Of a DNA stretch of 49,562 bases, positions 1-8,137 are shown piece by piece (the stretch's first letter is position 1; each line of letters opens with the position of its first letter). A program made the translations under genes and the position numbers. Below the pieces are notes generated by a model. It worked only from the letters and a program-made list of their open reading frames with translations, was not told the origin of the DNA and ran no database searches. This stretch comes from Methylomonas sp. (GTDB lineage Bacteria; Pseudomonadota; Gammaproteobacteria; Methylococcales; Methylomonadaceae): positions 1 through 49,562 of the forward strand of contig PESC01000040.1 of the NCBI GenBank assembly GCA_002929135.1, read 5' to 3'.

Positions 1-1186
1 TTCGCCGGATGTCGCCTGCAGGCCGTGCAGCGAGAACTGCCTGAAGCCCATGATCTATTTGATGCAAACACCGGCTCGACGGTGCATTTGCGCTTGCCGT
101 AAAGCGCGCGGCCTTGCTTGGTTTTCAAGGCATGAGCCATTTTGACCAGCGGATCGTCGCCTTGCGGCGCGGGCGCATCGGCCGCGAGGCGTTCGTCCAA
201 AGGCAGATGATGCGAATCCCGGCCCAGGGCGATCAGCGGCGTGATGGCGAGGTCTGCGCAGGCCTTGACGTTGCCTTGACTGAATGTCGGCCAGCACGTC
301 GGGTTGGCCGAAATCGCGTTCCCGTTTGGCCCGTTCGTCCAGCATTGGCTCGACTTGTTGTCGTTGGTGGCTGGGTCAAGGTGGCCGCGACGATGGGCAT
401 GCTGTCGACATCAACGGCGGCCTGGCTGTTATAAGCCTGTACTAAGCCTTCGTGGCTGGGCATGATGCGGGATTCTTCGTCGGTCAGATTGATTGATTTG
501 GTCGGTGGCTTTTGGCCCGGTTTCCGGGGCTTTGGACTCTTTGCCGCGCGGCGTTTTTCCCACTGTACGCTCGGCGTCGCGGCGGGCCACGTTGTCGACA
601 TGGTCTTGCAGGGCCTGCTGGTCGCGCTCTTTAACCCGTTCGGCAATTTTGGCCTTGGCCAGCAAGGCCTGCACGTCCTCGCGCAGTTGGGCTTCCAGCT
701 TTTCGATATGGCCGTGGGACAGCGCTTTGTGTTTTGATGTGTTGGCTTTGATTTTGCTGCCATCCAGGAAAATCGTGCCCAGTTTGACCAGTTTCATGGC
801 CTAGGCGTAGCTCAGCACTTGCACAAACAAGTCTTCCAGCTCCACCAGGAATGTTTTGCGGAAGTGGGCCAAGGTGTCGTGATCAGGATGCAGGTTGGCG
901 GCGATGAAGCGAAAAGCCACGGAATCGTGCGTCGCGCGTTCGAGTTTTCGACTGGAGAAGGTGCCGGTGGCATAGCCATACACCAGCAGGGCTAGCAGCA
1001 AGGCGGGATGATAGGCTGCGGAACCGCTGCGCGAATACCGGCGGGTCAGCTTCGATAAATCCAGTTGATCGATGACTTCAACGATGTACCGAGCCAAGTG
1101 ATCTTCGGGCAACCATTCATCCACCGACGGCGGCAGTAGGTATTGTTAGTTGTTTAGTGTCGGTCGTATGGGATGGAGCGGGCCAT
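1..1186 (-). pseudogene. IS1182-family transposase, decayed and truncated
   Basis: DDE transposase relic. Stitched across frames it gives the IS1182-type order: a start near 1186 (MARSIPYDRH), then YLLPPSVDEWLPEDHLAR, AAYHPALLLALLVYGYATG, HPDHDTLAHFRKTF, LGTIFLDGSKI, INLTDEESRIMPSHEG, NVKACADLAITPLIALGRD, and finally KRKCTVEPVF. The reading is broken by a frameshift near 1150, an in-frame TAG at 801-803, a shift near 490, one or more shifts between about 300 and 370, and a small deletion near 75-80 just after TVEPVF. The C-terminal end runs off the left edge. No terminal inverted repeats were identified. It lies about 100 bp beyond the last gene of the pilus operon. It cannot make a working transposase as read. 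Confidence 0.9.
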
Positions 1187-1286
1187 GGCTCTGTTTGGAT
1201 TAGGTGTCGGCGTAGGGCACCATTTTACCCCATGCCGGGCTTTGCCATTGGGAAGTCCGACAGGCTCCTAGCCAGCAAATCTGAGG

Positions 1287-2615
1287 TCAAGGGCAGCCAG
1301 CCAGGCTGCACACATAATCGTTGAAAAACACGGCGCCCGCATCATGGCTGACAAACACATCCGCTGTCGGCAGCGCATTGTTCGATTCCAGATAATGACT
1401 CACTGCCGCTTTTTGTGCGTTCGTTAACCGCTGTTGCAAGCCATCACGTCGACCGGCAACCAGCACAGCGGCTTTTTGCGGCAAGCTATCCAGCTGCAGT
1501 GACGGCGCACCACCACTGCCGATCGGTGAGGTTTCGCCATCGATTGCCAGAAACACGGTTTCGCGAAAATTCGGCCACCAGCCCCAGGCAAAACACAGCG
1601 TGCCAGGCTGTAATGGATCGGCAGGCCACGCCGCCGCCAGACCCACCGCCGCGCTGTGATCGAGAACAGTCGGTATCCGACCGAAACGCTGCTGGCTGTC
1701 GCTGTCGTCGTAACCAGGGGCTGTCGCCGGGTTCAGTGGCGCGGGCCAGGGCAGACGACCCGCGTTGGCTGCCGCGTAAGCGGCCAGACAGGCTCTGACC
1801 CGCTGGCCCACCCAGCGCTGCATCTGGCGGTGAACCGGGCGCAGCTCGCGGGCAGTCAGTGTGACGAGGGCATCGTTGAAATCCTGGCTGGCAGGTGCTT
1901 TGACCAAGGCCGAGAAACCGGCTGACGGAATGGCGCTGATCGGCAATCCCAGCAAGGTTCCGGCAAAAAAGCCGCTGGCATTGTCGATACCGGCCCGGCT
2001 CTCCAGGAAGCGGCTGGCAATGTTGACGCCATCGCCGGGTGTGGTGCTGCCGCATTCGGTTGCCGTTGCCGGATTCAGCGTCCGGCTTTGCCCGGCAATG
2101 GCCATGCCGGGCGCGATGACCACCGCCATGGCAGCCAAATCCTGGTTGGGACCGTTCAACGAATTCAGAGCGTCGTCGAACAGCAGAAAATGCCCGTCCG
2201 CTTCGGTGGAAACAGCGCCTGCCGTCTCTTTGTAGGTGCCTGACACGCCATACCACAAACAACTGCCGCCGCTGTCGCGCAGCGGCCCGATGCCCAGCGT
2301 GCGCCAGGGCAAACGCCCCAGGGCCGACTGGTTCGCCACACCGCAGGGCACATCGGCCAGCCCGTCGCCGTTGACATCAGGACAAGGCAGCAAGCCGGGC
2401 GGACTGCCGGGATGGTTGTCGGCATAGGTCAGGGCGTAGCCGAGCAATGCCTCCCTGGCCTGTTTGAGTATCGTGTGGTTGGTGGCATCGCGCGCACGCT
2501 GGGAGACAGGATCGAGCGCCGCCAGCAAAACCGCAGAGGCGGCAGTGACCATGAGCAGCAGAAAAACCAGCAGTGCCGCGCCGTACGAACGTGCGCGTTC
2601 AGTCATTACCCGCAT
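1287..2615 (-). CDS. PilX-like large protein ending the MSHA-like operon
   Basis: Protein of about 442 residues, last in the operon. The N-terminus (RARSYGAALLVFLLLMV) is one hydrophobic helix like the RGAALL start of PilX-type minor pilins. It lacks a clear G|FxxxE prepilin site. The rest looks extracytoplasmic: a GLLPCPDVNGDGLADVPCG segment with a possible Asp-rich metal loop, several paired cysteines, and a C-terminus ending CSLAGCP. I chose the ATG at 2613-2615 because AGGA lies 5 nt before it. A longer frame reaches 2672, and a second ATG lies at 2604-2606. The gene overlaps the end of the MshK-like gene, so translation is probably coupled. I recall similar unnamed proteins beside MSHA genes in other proteobacteria, but no function is established. 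A large tip or minor pilin is a guess from context. Confidence 0.75.
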   Translation of the reverse strand: MRVMTERARSYGAALLVFLLLMVTAASAVLLAALDPVSQRARDATNHTILKQAREALLGYALTYADNHPGSPPGLLPCPDVNGDGLADVPCGVANQSALGRLPWRTLGIGPLRDSGGSCLWYGVSGTYKETAGAVSTEADGHFLLFDDALNSLNGPNQDLAAMAVVIAPGMAIAGQSRTLNPATATECGSTTPGDGVNIASRFLESRAGIDNASGFFAGTLLGLPISAIPSAGFSALVKAPASQDFNDALVTLTARELRPVHRQMQRWVGQRVRACLAAYAAANAGRLPWPAPLNPATAPGYDDSDSQQRFGRIPTVLDHSAAVGLAAAWPADPLQPGTLCFAWGWWPNFRETVFLAIDGETSPIGSGGAPSLQLDSLPQKAAVLVAGRRDGLQQRLTNAQKAAVSHYLESNNALPTADVFVSHDAGAVFFNDYVCSLAGCP

Positions 2616-3051
2616 CGCCGTCCTGCACAGCGGAATCCACCGCCCCGGTTTGTCGTTGTTCGAACACATCACGCACTTGCCGGGTATTCAGATCGACCAC
2701 TTGCCCTGGCCGCAGCGCAACCGGTTTGTCATCGACATTGATGATGACGCGGTGCGATGCCGACAGCCTGGGGTTGATCGAGTCGGCCTGCCGGGGCGTG
2801 GGACGGTGGATGCCGCCATTCAGCCAGATGACCTGCCGGGCCGGTGTCTTGACGAAGCCGTTCATCCGTATCGTCGCGGCCTCCGGTGCCCGTGCCGCCG
2901 CGGCATCGTCTGTCTGTTGTTCAGGGGGCGATGGGCCGCGCTCCAGTTCGGCCCGTTGCTGCTCGGTGGTGAACAAGCGGCCAAAGGCCGCGACATCGGC
3001 CACGGGAAGCCCGAGCATCATCAGCAAATAGCAAATCGGTCGTTTGTTCAC
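2599..3051 (-). CDS. MshK-like pilus assembly protein
   Basis: About 150 residues. A hydrophobic N-terminus (CYLLMMLGLPVADVAAFG) resembles a signal peptide or anchor. It is followed by a TTEQQRAELER stretch, a charged linker, and a compact domain with MNGFVKTPARQVIWLNGG and VDDKPVALRPGQVVDL. That layout is typical of the small proteins encoded beside MSHA secretins, placed here as MshK-like by position and shape rather than strong identity. The start is GTG at 3049-3051, which overlaps the TGA of the preceding gene as GTGA. The open frame extends further upstream to 3243, but that part is antisense-like shadow. The role is probably periplasmic support of the pilus machine. Confidence 0.7.
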   Translation of the reverse strand: MNKRPICYLLMMLGLPVADVAAFGRLFTTEQQRAELERGPSPPEQQTDDAAAARAPEAATIRMNGFVKTPARQVIWLNGGIHRPTPRQADSINPRLSASHRVIINVDDKPVALRPGQVVDLNTRQVRDVFEQRQTGAVDSAVQDGDAGND

Positions 3052-3677
3052 TGGACACCCCCGGCGAATTCGGCCAGAGCCTCTTGTGTCACGATCTGGT
3101 ACCAGCTCAATCGACAGTGTACGTCCAGATTTTTCACGCCTGGCAAAAATGCCGTGGTCTGGTCGTCCAGGCTGAGTTTGCAGGCGTCGACGCTGAACAG
3201 GCCCAGGCCTGCCTGTTGCAGGCGTTCGACATACTCGACCCACTGACCTTCATGCACCAGACCGGCGTCGATGACGACGGGCGAAGCCAGAACCGCGAAG
3301 CTGCCGCCATGAAGCGCATTGAAGCTTTCGAAAGGTGCACTGGCCCCCAGGCTGTAAGTCAGTGCAGGCAGCCCGAGCCGGTGCGCTTGTCTGGGCAATT
3401 CCTCGATCCAGCGCAGGCGGTCGACAGCCAGCAAGGCCGGGTAGCTGCGGCTGAAGTCGGCGATCACGGCGCGGCCTATGCGCAGGCTGTCTTCTCGCAG
3501 GGTTATTTCCGCTTGGTCACTGTCAACCACGGCCTTCATGCGCTCATGATCGGCGTTCAAGCGGTCGAGGTGGCCAAACGCCAGTGTCAGTACGATAGCC
3601 GCTATCACCAATACCCCGCCGAATATCGACAGCGGCAGCTTGAGCAGGCGGATGTCCCAGTGTTCGGTCAAGGTCAT
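3048..3677 (-). CDS. MshJ/PilO-like inner-membrane assembly protein
   Basis: 209 residues, with one membrane segment near residues 15-34 (LSIFGGVLVIAAIVLTLAF) after a short cytoplasmic N-terminus, then a coiled-coil-prone stretch and a periplasmic domain. This is the topology of PilO/GspM/MshJ proteins, which join PilN-like partners in the inner-membrane alignment complex. Its start overlaps the stop of the PilM/N-like gene by 4 bp (ATGA). It is assigned by position and topology; sequence identity to named MshJ proteins cannot be judged here. Confidence 0.7.
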   Translation of the reverse strand: MTLTEHWDIRLLKLPLSIFGGVLVIAAIVLTLAFGHLDRLNADHERMKAVVDSDQAEITLREDSLRIGRAVIADFSRSYPALLAVDRLRWIEELPRQAHRLGLPALTYSLGASAPFESFNALHGGSFAVLASPVVIDAGLVHEGQWVEYVERLQQAGLGLFSVDACKLSLDDQTTAFLPGVKNLDVHCRLSWYQIVTQEALAEFAGGVQ

Positions 3678-5221
3678 GAGCGTCGCCAGATGATGTTCAA
3701 CACGAATTCACCCGACGAAGCCTTACTGTCGGCTGTGCCGGTGATGGCCTGATGAGCGGCCAGATCGACCGGCAGTTTTTGCGCCGTCACGGCGGCAACG
3801 CCGGGGGCATGGCGTAGCTGCTCGCTGAATCGCTCTATCAGGGCCAGGGCGGCGCGGTAATTGCCGTCGAAGGCCACTATGCGGCCATGCAGCAACAGCC
3901 GGACGTCGCCGGCATTCGGCGTTTCGGTGGTTTCATTGGCTGGTTCGGGCGCTGTAGCGTTATCGGACTCGTCGCGATTGGCTGTTGCCGATGCCCATTC
4001 CAGTCCGGCCAGTTTTATCAGCGGAAAGCCGCTCAACACCTGGCCTATCGAGGCAAACACTGGGCCAGGCATGACGCTCTGCTGCACCAGCGCGTCACGC
4101 AGTTGCAGCCATTCCTGCATTTGCAGGGCATCCAGGCCATGGACTTGCGGTGCGGCGGGCAGTTGTTTCAGTTGCTGCAACAAGTCTTCATGGTTTTGTT
4201 GCAAGCGAACAGTGGCGTCGGCCAGACGCTGATGTTCCAGCAGGGTGAACAGCGAATAACCCAGGGTGACGGTCAGTAAAACCACGCTCAAACCGGCCAG
4301 GGTTTTGTTGAGACGGTGATGACGATAGTGAAAGCGGCTTCTGGCCTCCTGGTAATGGCCGGGCGACTTGCGGGCCGCCAGCAGCAACCAGTGTGCCAGA
4401 CCCGCCTGTTCGGGCAAATCAAGATCGTTTGCCATGGCATGGGCCTGGATCCAGGTGCAGGTCATGTGCAGGCTGGCGCCCGAAAAGTCGATGGCTGCAA
4501 GCGATTGCCGCAGCCGTTCGGTCGAACAGAAGACATGGCACAGCAAGCTGTCTTGCGCCGTCAACGGAAATTGTCGGCTCAAAAAACGTCGGCTGCGGTC
4601 GATTTCATCGCGAAAATCGAGCGGAAAGTGGTCGGCATCGCTGTCGGCAAACGCCAGCAAACGGCTCAAAACCAGCACCCCCTGATGATAGAAATTCTGT
4701 CGCAACTGGAAGCCGCTGGCGGTTTCGTCGACGCCGATCAGCAGAATATCGCCACCGCCGCTCAGAGCCATGGCCGGTTTTTCACCCAGCAGCGGCAGGC
4801 TTTGCACGGCGGCGACCGGCACGGCCAGCTCGTACAAGGGCGTCAGCCAGCCCTCCAGCATATCTTCAGCGGTTACGGCGGCAAACAACACCCTGGCATC
4901 GCGGCGACCGCTTTTCTCGCGACCGCGCATACTCTGATACAGAAAGCGCCTGTTGGGGTGAAGCTGCTGGCATCTGCGCTGAATCAGGGCGGTTAAATCG
5001 TTTTTCGACAGATACGGCAAGGTTTGCAGCGAAAAGCTCTCGTCTGCAATATCGAGCACCACGCTGACGGGTTCGATACCGTTTTCTGCGAAAAAAGCCG
5101 CCAGCAAGGGGAGTACCTGGCTGCGTTCCGTGCACACCAGTACACGTTGCAGACGTTTCGCCTCCCTGCGGTATAACGTCAGACCCGAGGTTTTGATATG
5201 GGCAATCAGATCGCTGGCCAT
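3674..5221 (-). CDS. MshI-like (PilM/PilN-type) assembly protein
   Basis: 515 residues. Residues 1 to about 290 form a soluble domain with the look of a PilM/MshI actin-like fold (VVLDIADESFSLQTLPYL near residues 55-72, then ILLIGVDETASGF). A membrane helix follows near residues 312-332 (LAGLSVVLLTVTLGYSLFTLL), then a coiled coil and a periplasmic tail. This matches a PilM-PilN arrangement on one chain, as in MshI. The protein would link the cytoplasmic ATPase to the PilO-like partner encoded next. It starts 6 bp after the GspF-like gene ends. A short low-complexity NRDESDNATAPEPANETTE linker lies in the periplasmic part. Confidence 0.75.
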   Translation of the reverse strand: MASDLIAHIKTSGLTLYRREAKRLQRVLVCTERSQVLPLLAAFFAENGIEPVSVVLDIADESFSLQTLPYLSKNDLTALIQRRCQQLHPNRRFLYQSMRGREKSGRRDARVLFAAVTAEDMLEGWLTPLYELAVPVAAVQSLPLLGEKPAMALSGGGDILLIGVDETASGFQLRQNFYHQGVLVLSRLLAFADSDADHFPLDFRDEIDRSRRFLSRQFPLTAQDSLLCHVFCSTERLRQSLAAIDFSGASLHMTCTWIQAHAMANDLDLPEQAGLAHWLLLAARKSPGHYQEARSRFHYRHHRLNKTLAGLSVVLLTVTLGYSLFTLLEHQRLADATVRLQQNHEDLLQQLKQLPAAPQVHGLDALQMQEWLQLRDALVQQSVMPGPVFASIGQVLSGFPLIKLAGLEWASATANRDESDNATAPEPANETTETPNAGDVRLLLHGRIVAFDGNYRAALALIERFSEQLRHAPGVAAVTAQKLPVDLAAHQAITGTADSKASSGEFVLNIIWRRS

Positions 5222-5227
5222 GAGTCT

Positions 5228-6433
5228 CTAAGGCTGTATGTTGGCGATGAGGTCGTAGATCGGCCCGAGCACCGACAGCATGACCCAGCCGATGATGGCG
5301 CCCAGTACCAGCGTCATCATCGGTTCGATCAAGCGCTGCATGGCCTCGATGGCTTCATCGACATCGCGTTTGTAGAAGTAACTGACATTCAGCAGCGCAC
5401 TGCCGAGATCGCCGGTTTTTTCGCCCACGCCTATCATGCTGATGACAAGGCGCGGGAACAATTGCCCCAGTTCGAATGCTGCCGCAATGCCGGTGCCTTG
5501 TGACACCAGAATGCGGATTTCGGCGATTTCCTGCTCGATGGCCTTGTTGTCGACAACCGATTCGGTGATCGCCAGGCTGTCGAGTATCGGTATGCCGGCG
5601 TTGTACAGCAAGGCCAGATAGTTGACGAAGCGGGCCAGTATGATTTTTTGCAGAATCGGCCCGAACAGCCACACCTTGAGCTTGTAGCGGTCGTACAACA
5701 GCCTGGCCTGCGGGTTTTTGCGAATCAGCGTGCGCAATGCCGTGACGAGCAGAACGGGTGCGAACAGTACGACGTACCAGTAATCGACGAAAAAATTCGA
5801 TACCAAAATCAGCAGCTGGGTGTGAAATGGCAGCGTCTGGTTCATCGAGGTGATGAAGGCCACCATTTGCGGCACCAGGTAAGTCATCAGGAAAAACACC
5901 ACGCCGAATACCACCACGGCCACGAAGGCGGGCAGGGTCAGGGCTTTTTTGGTCTGGGCGATCAGTTCGTCCTGCCAGCGCAACGATACCGACAAATCCT
6001 GCAACACCCTGGGCAGTTCGCCGCTGCGCTCACCGGCTTTTATCAAGCTGATGAACGACGAACTGAATACTTCGGGGAAAACCTGCAAGGCTTCGGAAAA
6101 CGGTTTGCCGCCTCTGATTTCGATGATGAGCAGGCCAACGATGTCGCTGAAATACGACGGCGCCAGGCTGATTTGCAAATCAGCCAGCGCATCGATCAGC
6201 GCAATGCCGGAACCCAGCATTTGTTGCAGATAAAAACAGAAGTTGATCAAGTCGCGGCGGCCGATTTTGCGCTTGCCCAGTCGCCCCAGCAGCGGCTGAA
6301 TTTCCCGGCAGCCAATCAATTCCTGATTGAAACGACCGAGCAAAAGCGCCAGTTCGGCTGCCGACGCGCAATCGCGCGTACCGCTGACGACCTTGCCTTC
6401 CGGGTTGACCGCGCGGTAGCGGAATTGCGTCAC
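5228..6433 (-). CDS. mshG: MshG/GspF-family inner-membrane platform protein
   Basis: 401 residues, the usual length for GspF/PilC/MshG. It has two tandem T2SSF helical domains: one around residues 65-190 (DLINFCFYLQQMLGSGIAL) and one around 265-390 (ARFVNYLALLYNAGIPILDSL, GVGEKTGDLGSALLNVSYFY). Three membrane segments are visible, including FVAVVVFGVVFFLMTYLV and the C-terminal MMTLVLGAIIGWVMLSVLGPIY. These proteins form the inner-membrane platform turned by the ATPase to insert or remove pilins. The start overlaps the ATPase stop as ATGA. The gene symbol rests on operon context. Confidence 0.88.
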   Translation of the reverse strand: MTQFRYRAVNPEGKVVSGTRDCASAAELALLLGRFNQELIGCREIQPLLGRLGKRKIGRRDLINFCFYLQQMLGSGIALIDALADLQISLAPSYFSDIVGLLIIEIRGGKPFSEALQVFPEVFSSSFISLIKAGERSGELPRVLQDLSVSLRWQDELIAQTKKALTLPAFVAVVVFGVVFFLMTYLVPQMVAFITSMNQTLPFHTQLLILVSNFFVDYWYVVLFAPVLLVTALRTLIRKNPQARLLYDRYKLKVWLFGPILQKIILARFVNYLALLYNAGIPILDSLAITESVVDNKAIEQEIAEIRILVSQGTGIAAAFELGQLFPRLVISMIGVGEKTGDLGSALLNVSYFYKRDVDEAIEAMQRLIEPMMTLVLGAIIGWVMLSVLGPIYDLIANIQP

Positions 6434-8130
6434 AACGCCAACCGGTGGGTCAGATCGACGATGCGCGACAGTTCGTCCAGACTGGTCGAGCCATCGGCCA
6501 CTTTGACGATGCCTTCATCAGCCAGGGTGCGGAAGCCGTGGGCCACGGCTTGTCGCTCGATCTCGTGCGGCGTGGCGCCGCGTGCAATCAAATTGTCCAG
6601 CCCGGCATCGATGCGCAGGATTTCCATGATGGCCATGCGACCTTTGTAGCCGGTTCTGCCGCAGCGTTCGCAGCCTTGCGCCCGGTACAGGGTCGGACGG
6701 CTGGCCGGAGCCAGGCCCAACAAGCGGCATTCCAGGTCATCGGCGTCGTAAGCCTGCTTGCAATGGCTGCACAGTTTTCGGATCAGGCGCTGCGCGATGA
6801 TGCCGACGATGTTGCTGGTGAGGATGCTGTTCTGTACGCCGATGTCCTGCAAACGGGCGAACGAAGCCACCGCCGAGTTGGTGTGTAGGGTGGAGAACAC
6901 CTTGTGGCCGGTCATTGCGGCGCGAAACGCCATGGTGGCGGTGTCGCCGTCGCGGATCTCGCCCACCAGGATGATGTCGGGGTCTTGCCGCATCAGTGAG
7001 CGTATGCCACCGGCAAAATCCATTTTCAGCGCCGGGTTGAGCGAGCTTTGGCGGATCATCGCCATCGGGTATTCCACCGGGTCTTCCAGGGTCATGATGT
7101 TGACCGACTCGGTGTTGAGGTGATTCAGCATCGAATACAGCGTGGTGGTTTTGCCGCTGCCGGTTGGTCCCGTCACCAGAATGATGCCTTCGGGCCGGGC
7201 CAGCATCAGGTGTAACTGGGTGAAGGCGTGTTGATTCAGTTGCAGCTTGTCGAGCGGCACGATGCCTTTTTTGCGGTCGAGGATGCGCAGCACGATGTTT
7301 TCGCCGTGCAGGGTGGGTTGCGAGGCCACGCGGAAATCGATTTCATGGGTGCCTATGCTGAGCGAAATCCGGCCATCCTGCGGCAGACGGGTTTCGGCGA
7401 TGTCCATGCCGGAAATCACCTTCAGCCGCACGGCCATCGGCGACCAGAATTTCTGGTGCAGACTGCGGATCTGCCGCAGCACGCCGTCGATGCGGTAGCG
7501 GATGCGCAAATACTTTTCTTCCGGTTCGAAATGGATGTCGGAGGCTTCTCTTTTGACGGCATCCAGCAGCAGGGAATCGACCAGCCGGATCATGGGATGG
7601 GTGTTTTCCGTGCGGTTCAGCTCATCGGCGTCGATTTTGCCGATCTGTTCCAGTTCGCGAAGAATGCCATCGATCGACAGGTCGAAGCCGTAGAAACGAT
7701 CTAGCGCCTCTTCCAGATCGGTTTCGCTCGACAAGGCCGGTTCGATCTGCACGGTGTTGCCGATCGCCGCCGCCAGACGGTCGATGATCCGAATGTCGAA
7801 GGTATCGACCATGGCGACGGTCAACAGGTTTTTACCCGCATTGAACGCCACCGGCACGGCTTTCAGCTCCCGTGCCAACGCCTTGTCCACCATCGCCAGC
7901 ACGGACGGGTCTGGTAGGATTTGCTTGAGATTGAGGCTGACTTGTTGCAGCGATTGGCCCAACTGGTCGCGCAGCACTTCGGCATCGACGAAGCCGAGCT
8001 TGACCAGAACCCGGCCCAGTTGCTCGCCGCTGGCTTTTTGCTCGATCAGCGCGATGTCGAGTTGATCCTGGGTGATGATGCCTTCGGCCAGCAGCAGGTC
8101 GCCGAGACGGACGGGTTTGGTTGGCGGCAT
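6430..8130 (-). CDS. mshE: MshE-type pilus extension ATPase with MshEN domain
   Basis: GspE/PilB-superfamily ATPase of about 566 residues from the ATG at 8128-8130; the frame extends to 8187. The N-terminus carries two tandem 24-residue MshEN motifs separated by 5 residues. The first begins RLGDLLLAEGIITQDQLD and ends in IEQ. The second begins QLGRVLVKLGF, so Q replaces the first Arg. MshEN domains bind cyclic di-GMP in Vibrio MshE and relatives. Walker A is GPTGSGKTT at about residues 321-329; the Asp-box/Walker B region is DPDIILVGEIRDGDTA. A four-Cys zinc site (CSHC and CERCGRTGY) follows. It powers pilus assembly at the inner membrane, probably c-di-GMP-dependent. It starts 7 bp after the TPR gene. 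Confidence 0.9.
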   Translation of the reverse strand: MPPTKPVRLGDLLLAEGIITQDQLDIALIEQKASGEQLGRVLVKLGFVDAEVLRDQLGQSLQQVSLNLKQILPDPSVLAMVDKALARELKAVPVAFNAGKNLLTVAMVDTFDIRIIDRLAAAIGNTVQIEPALSSETDLEEALDRFYGFDLSIDGILRELEQIGKIDADELNRTENTHPMIRLVDSLLLDAVKREASDIHFEPEEKYLRIRYRIDGVLRQIRSLHQKFWSPMAVRLKVISGMDIAETRLPQDGRISLSIGTHEIDFRVASQPTLHGENIVLRILDRKKGIVPLDKLQLNQHAFTQLHLMLARPEGIILVTGPTGSGKTTTLYSMLNHLNTESVNIMTLEDPVEYPMAMIRQSSLNPALKMDFAGGIRSLMRQDPDIILVGEIRDGDTATMAFRAAMTGHKVFSTLHTNSAVASFARLQDIGVQNSILTSNIVGIIAQRLIRKLCSHCKQAYDADDLECRLLGLAPASRPTLYRAQGCERCGRTGYKGRMAIMEILRIDAGLDNLIARGATPHEIERQAVAHGFRTLADEGIVKVADGSTSLDELSRIVDLTHRLAL

Positions 8131-8137
8131 GGTGATT

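Noticed and set aside
5648-6649. A 333-codon plus-strand frame opposite mshG/mshE
   Set aside because: Antisense shadow of the two pilus genes.
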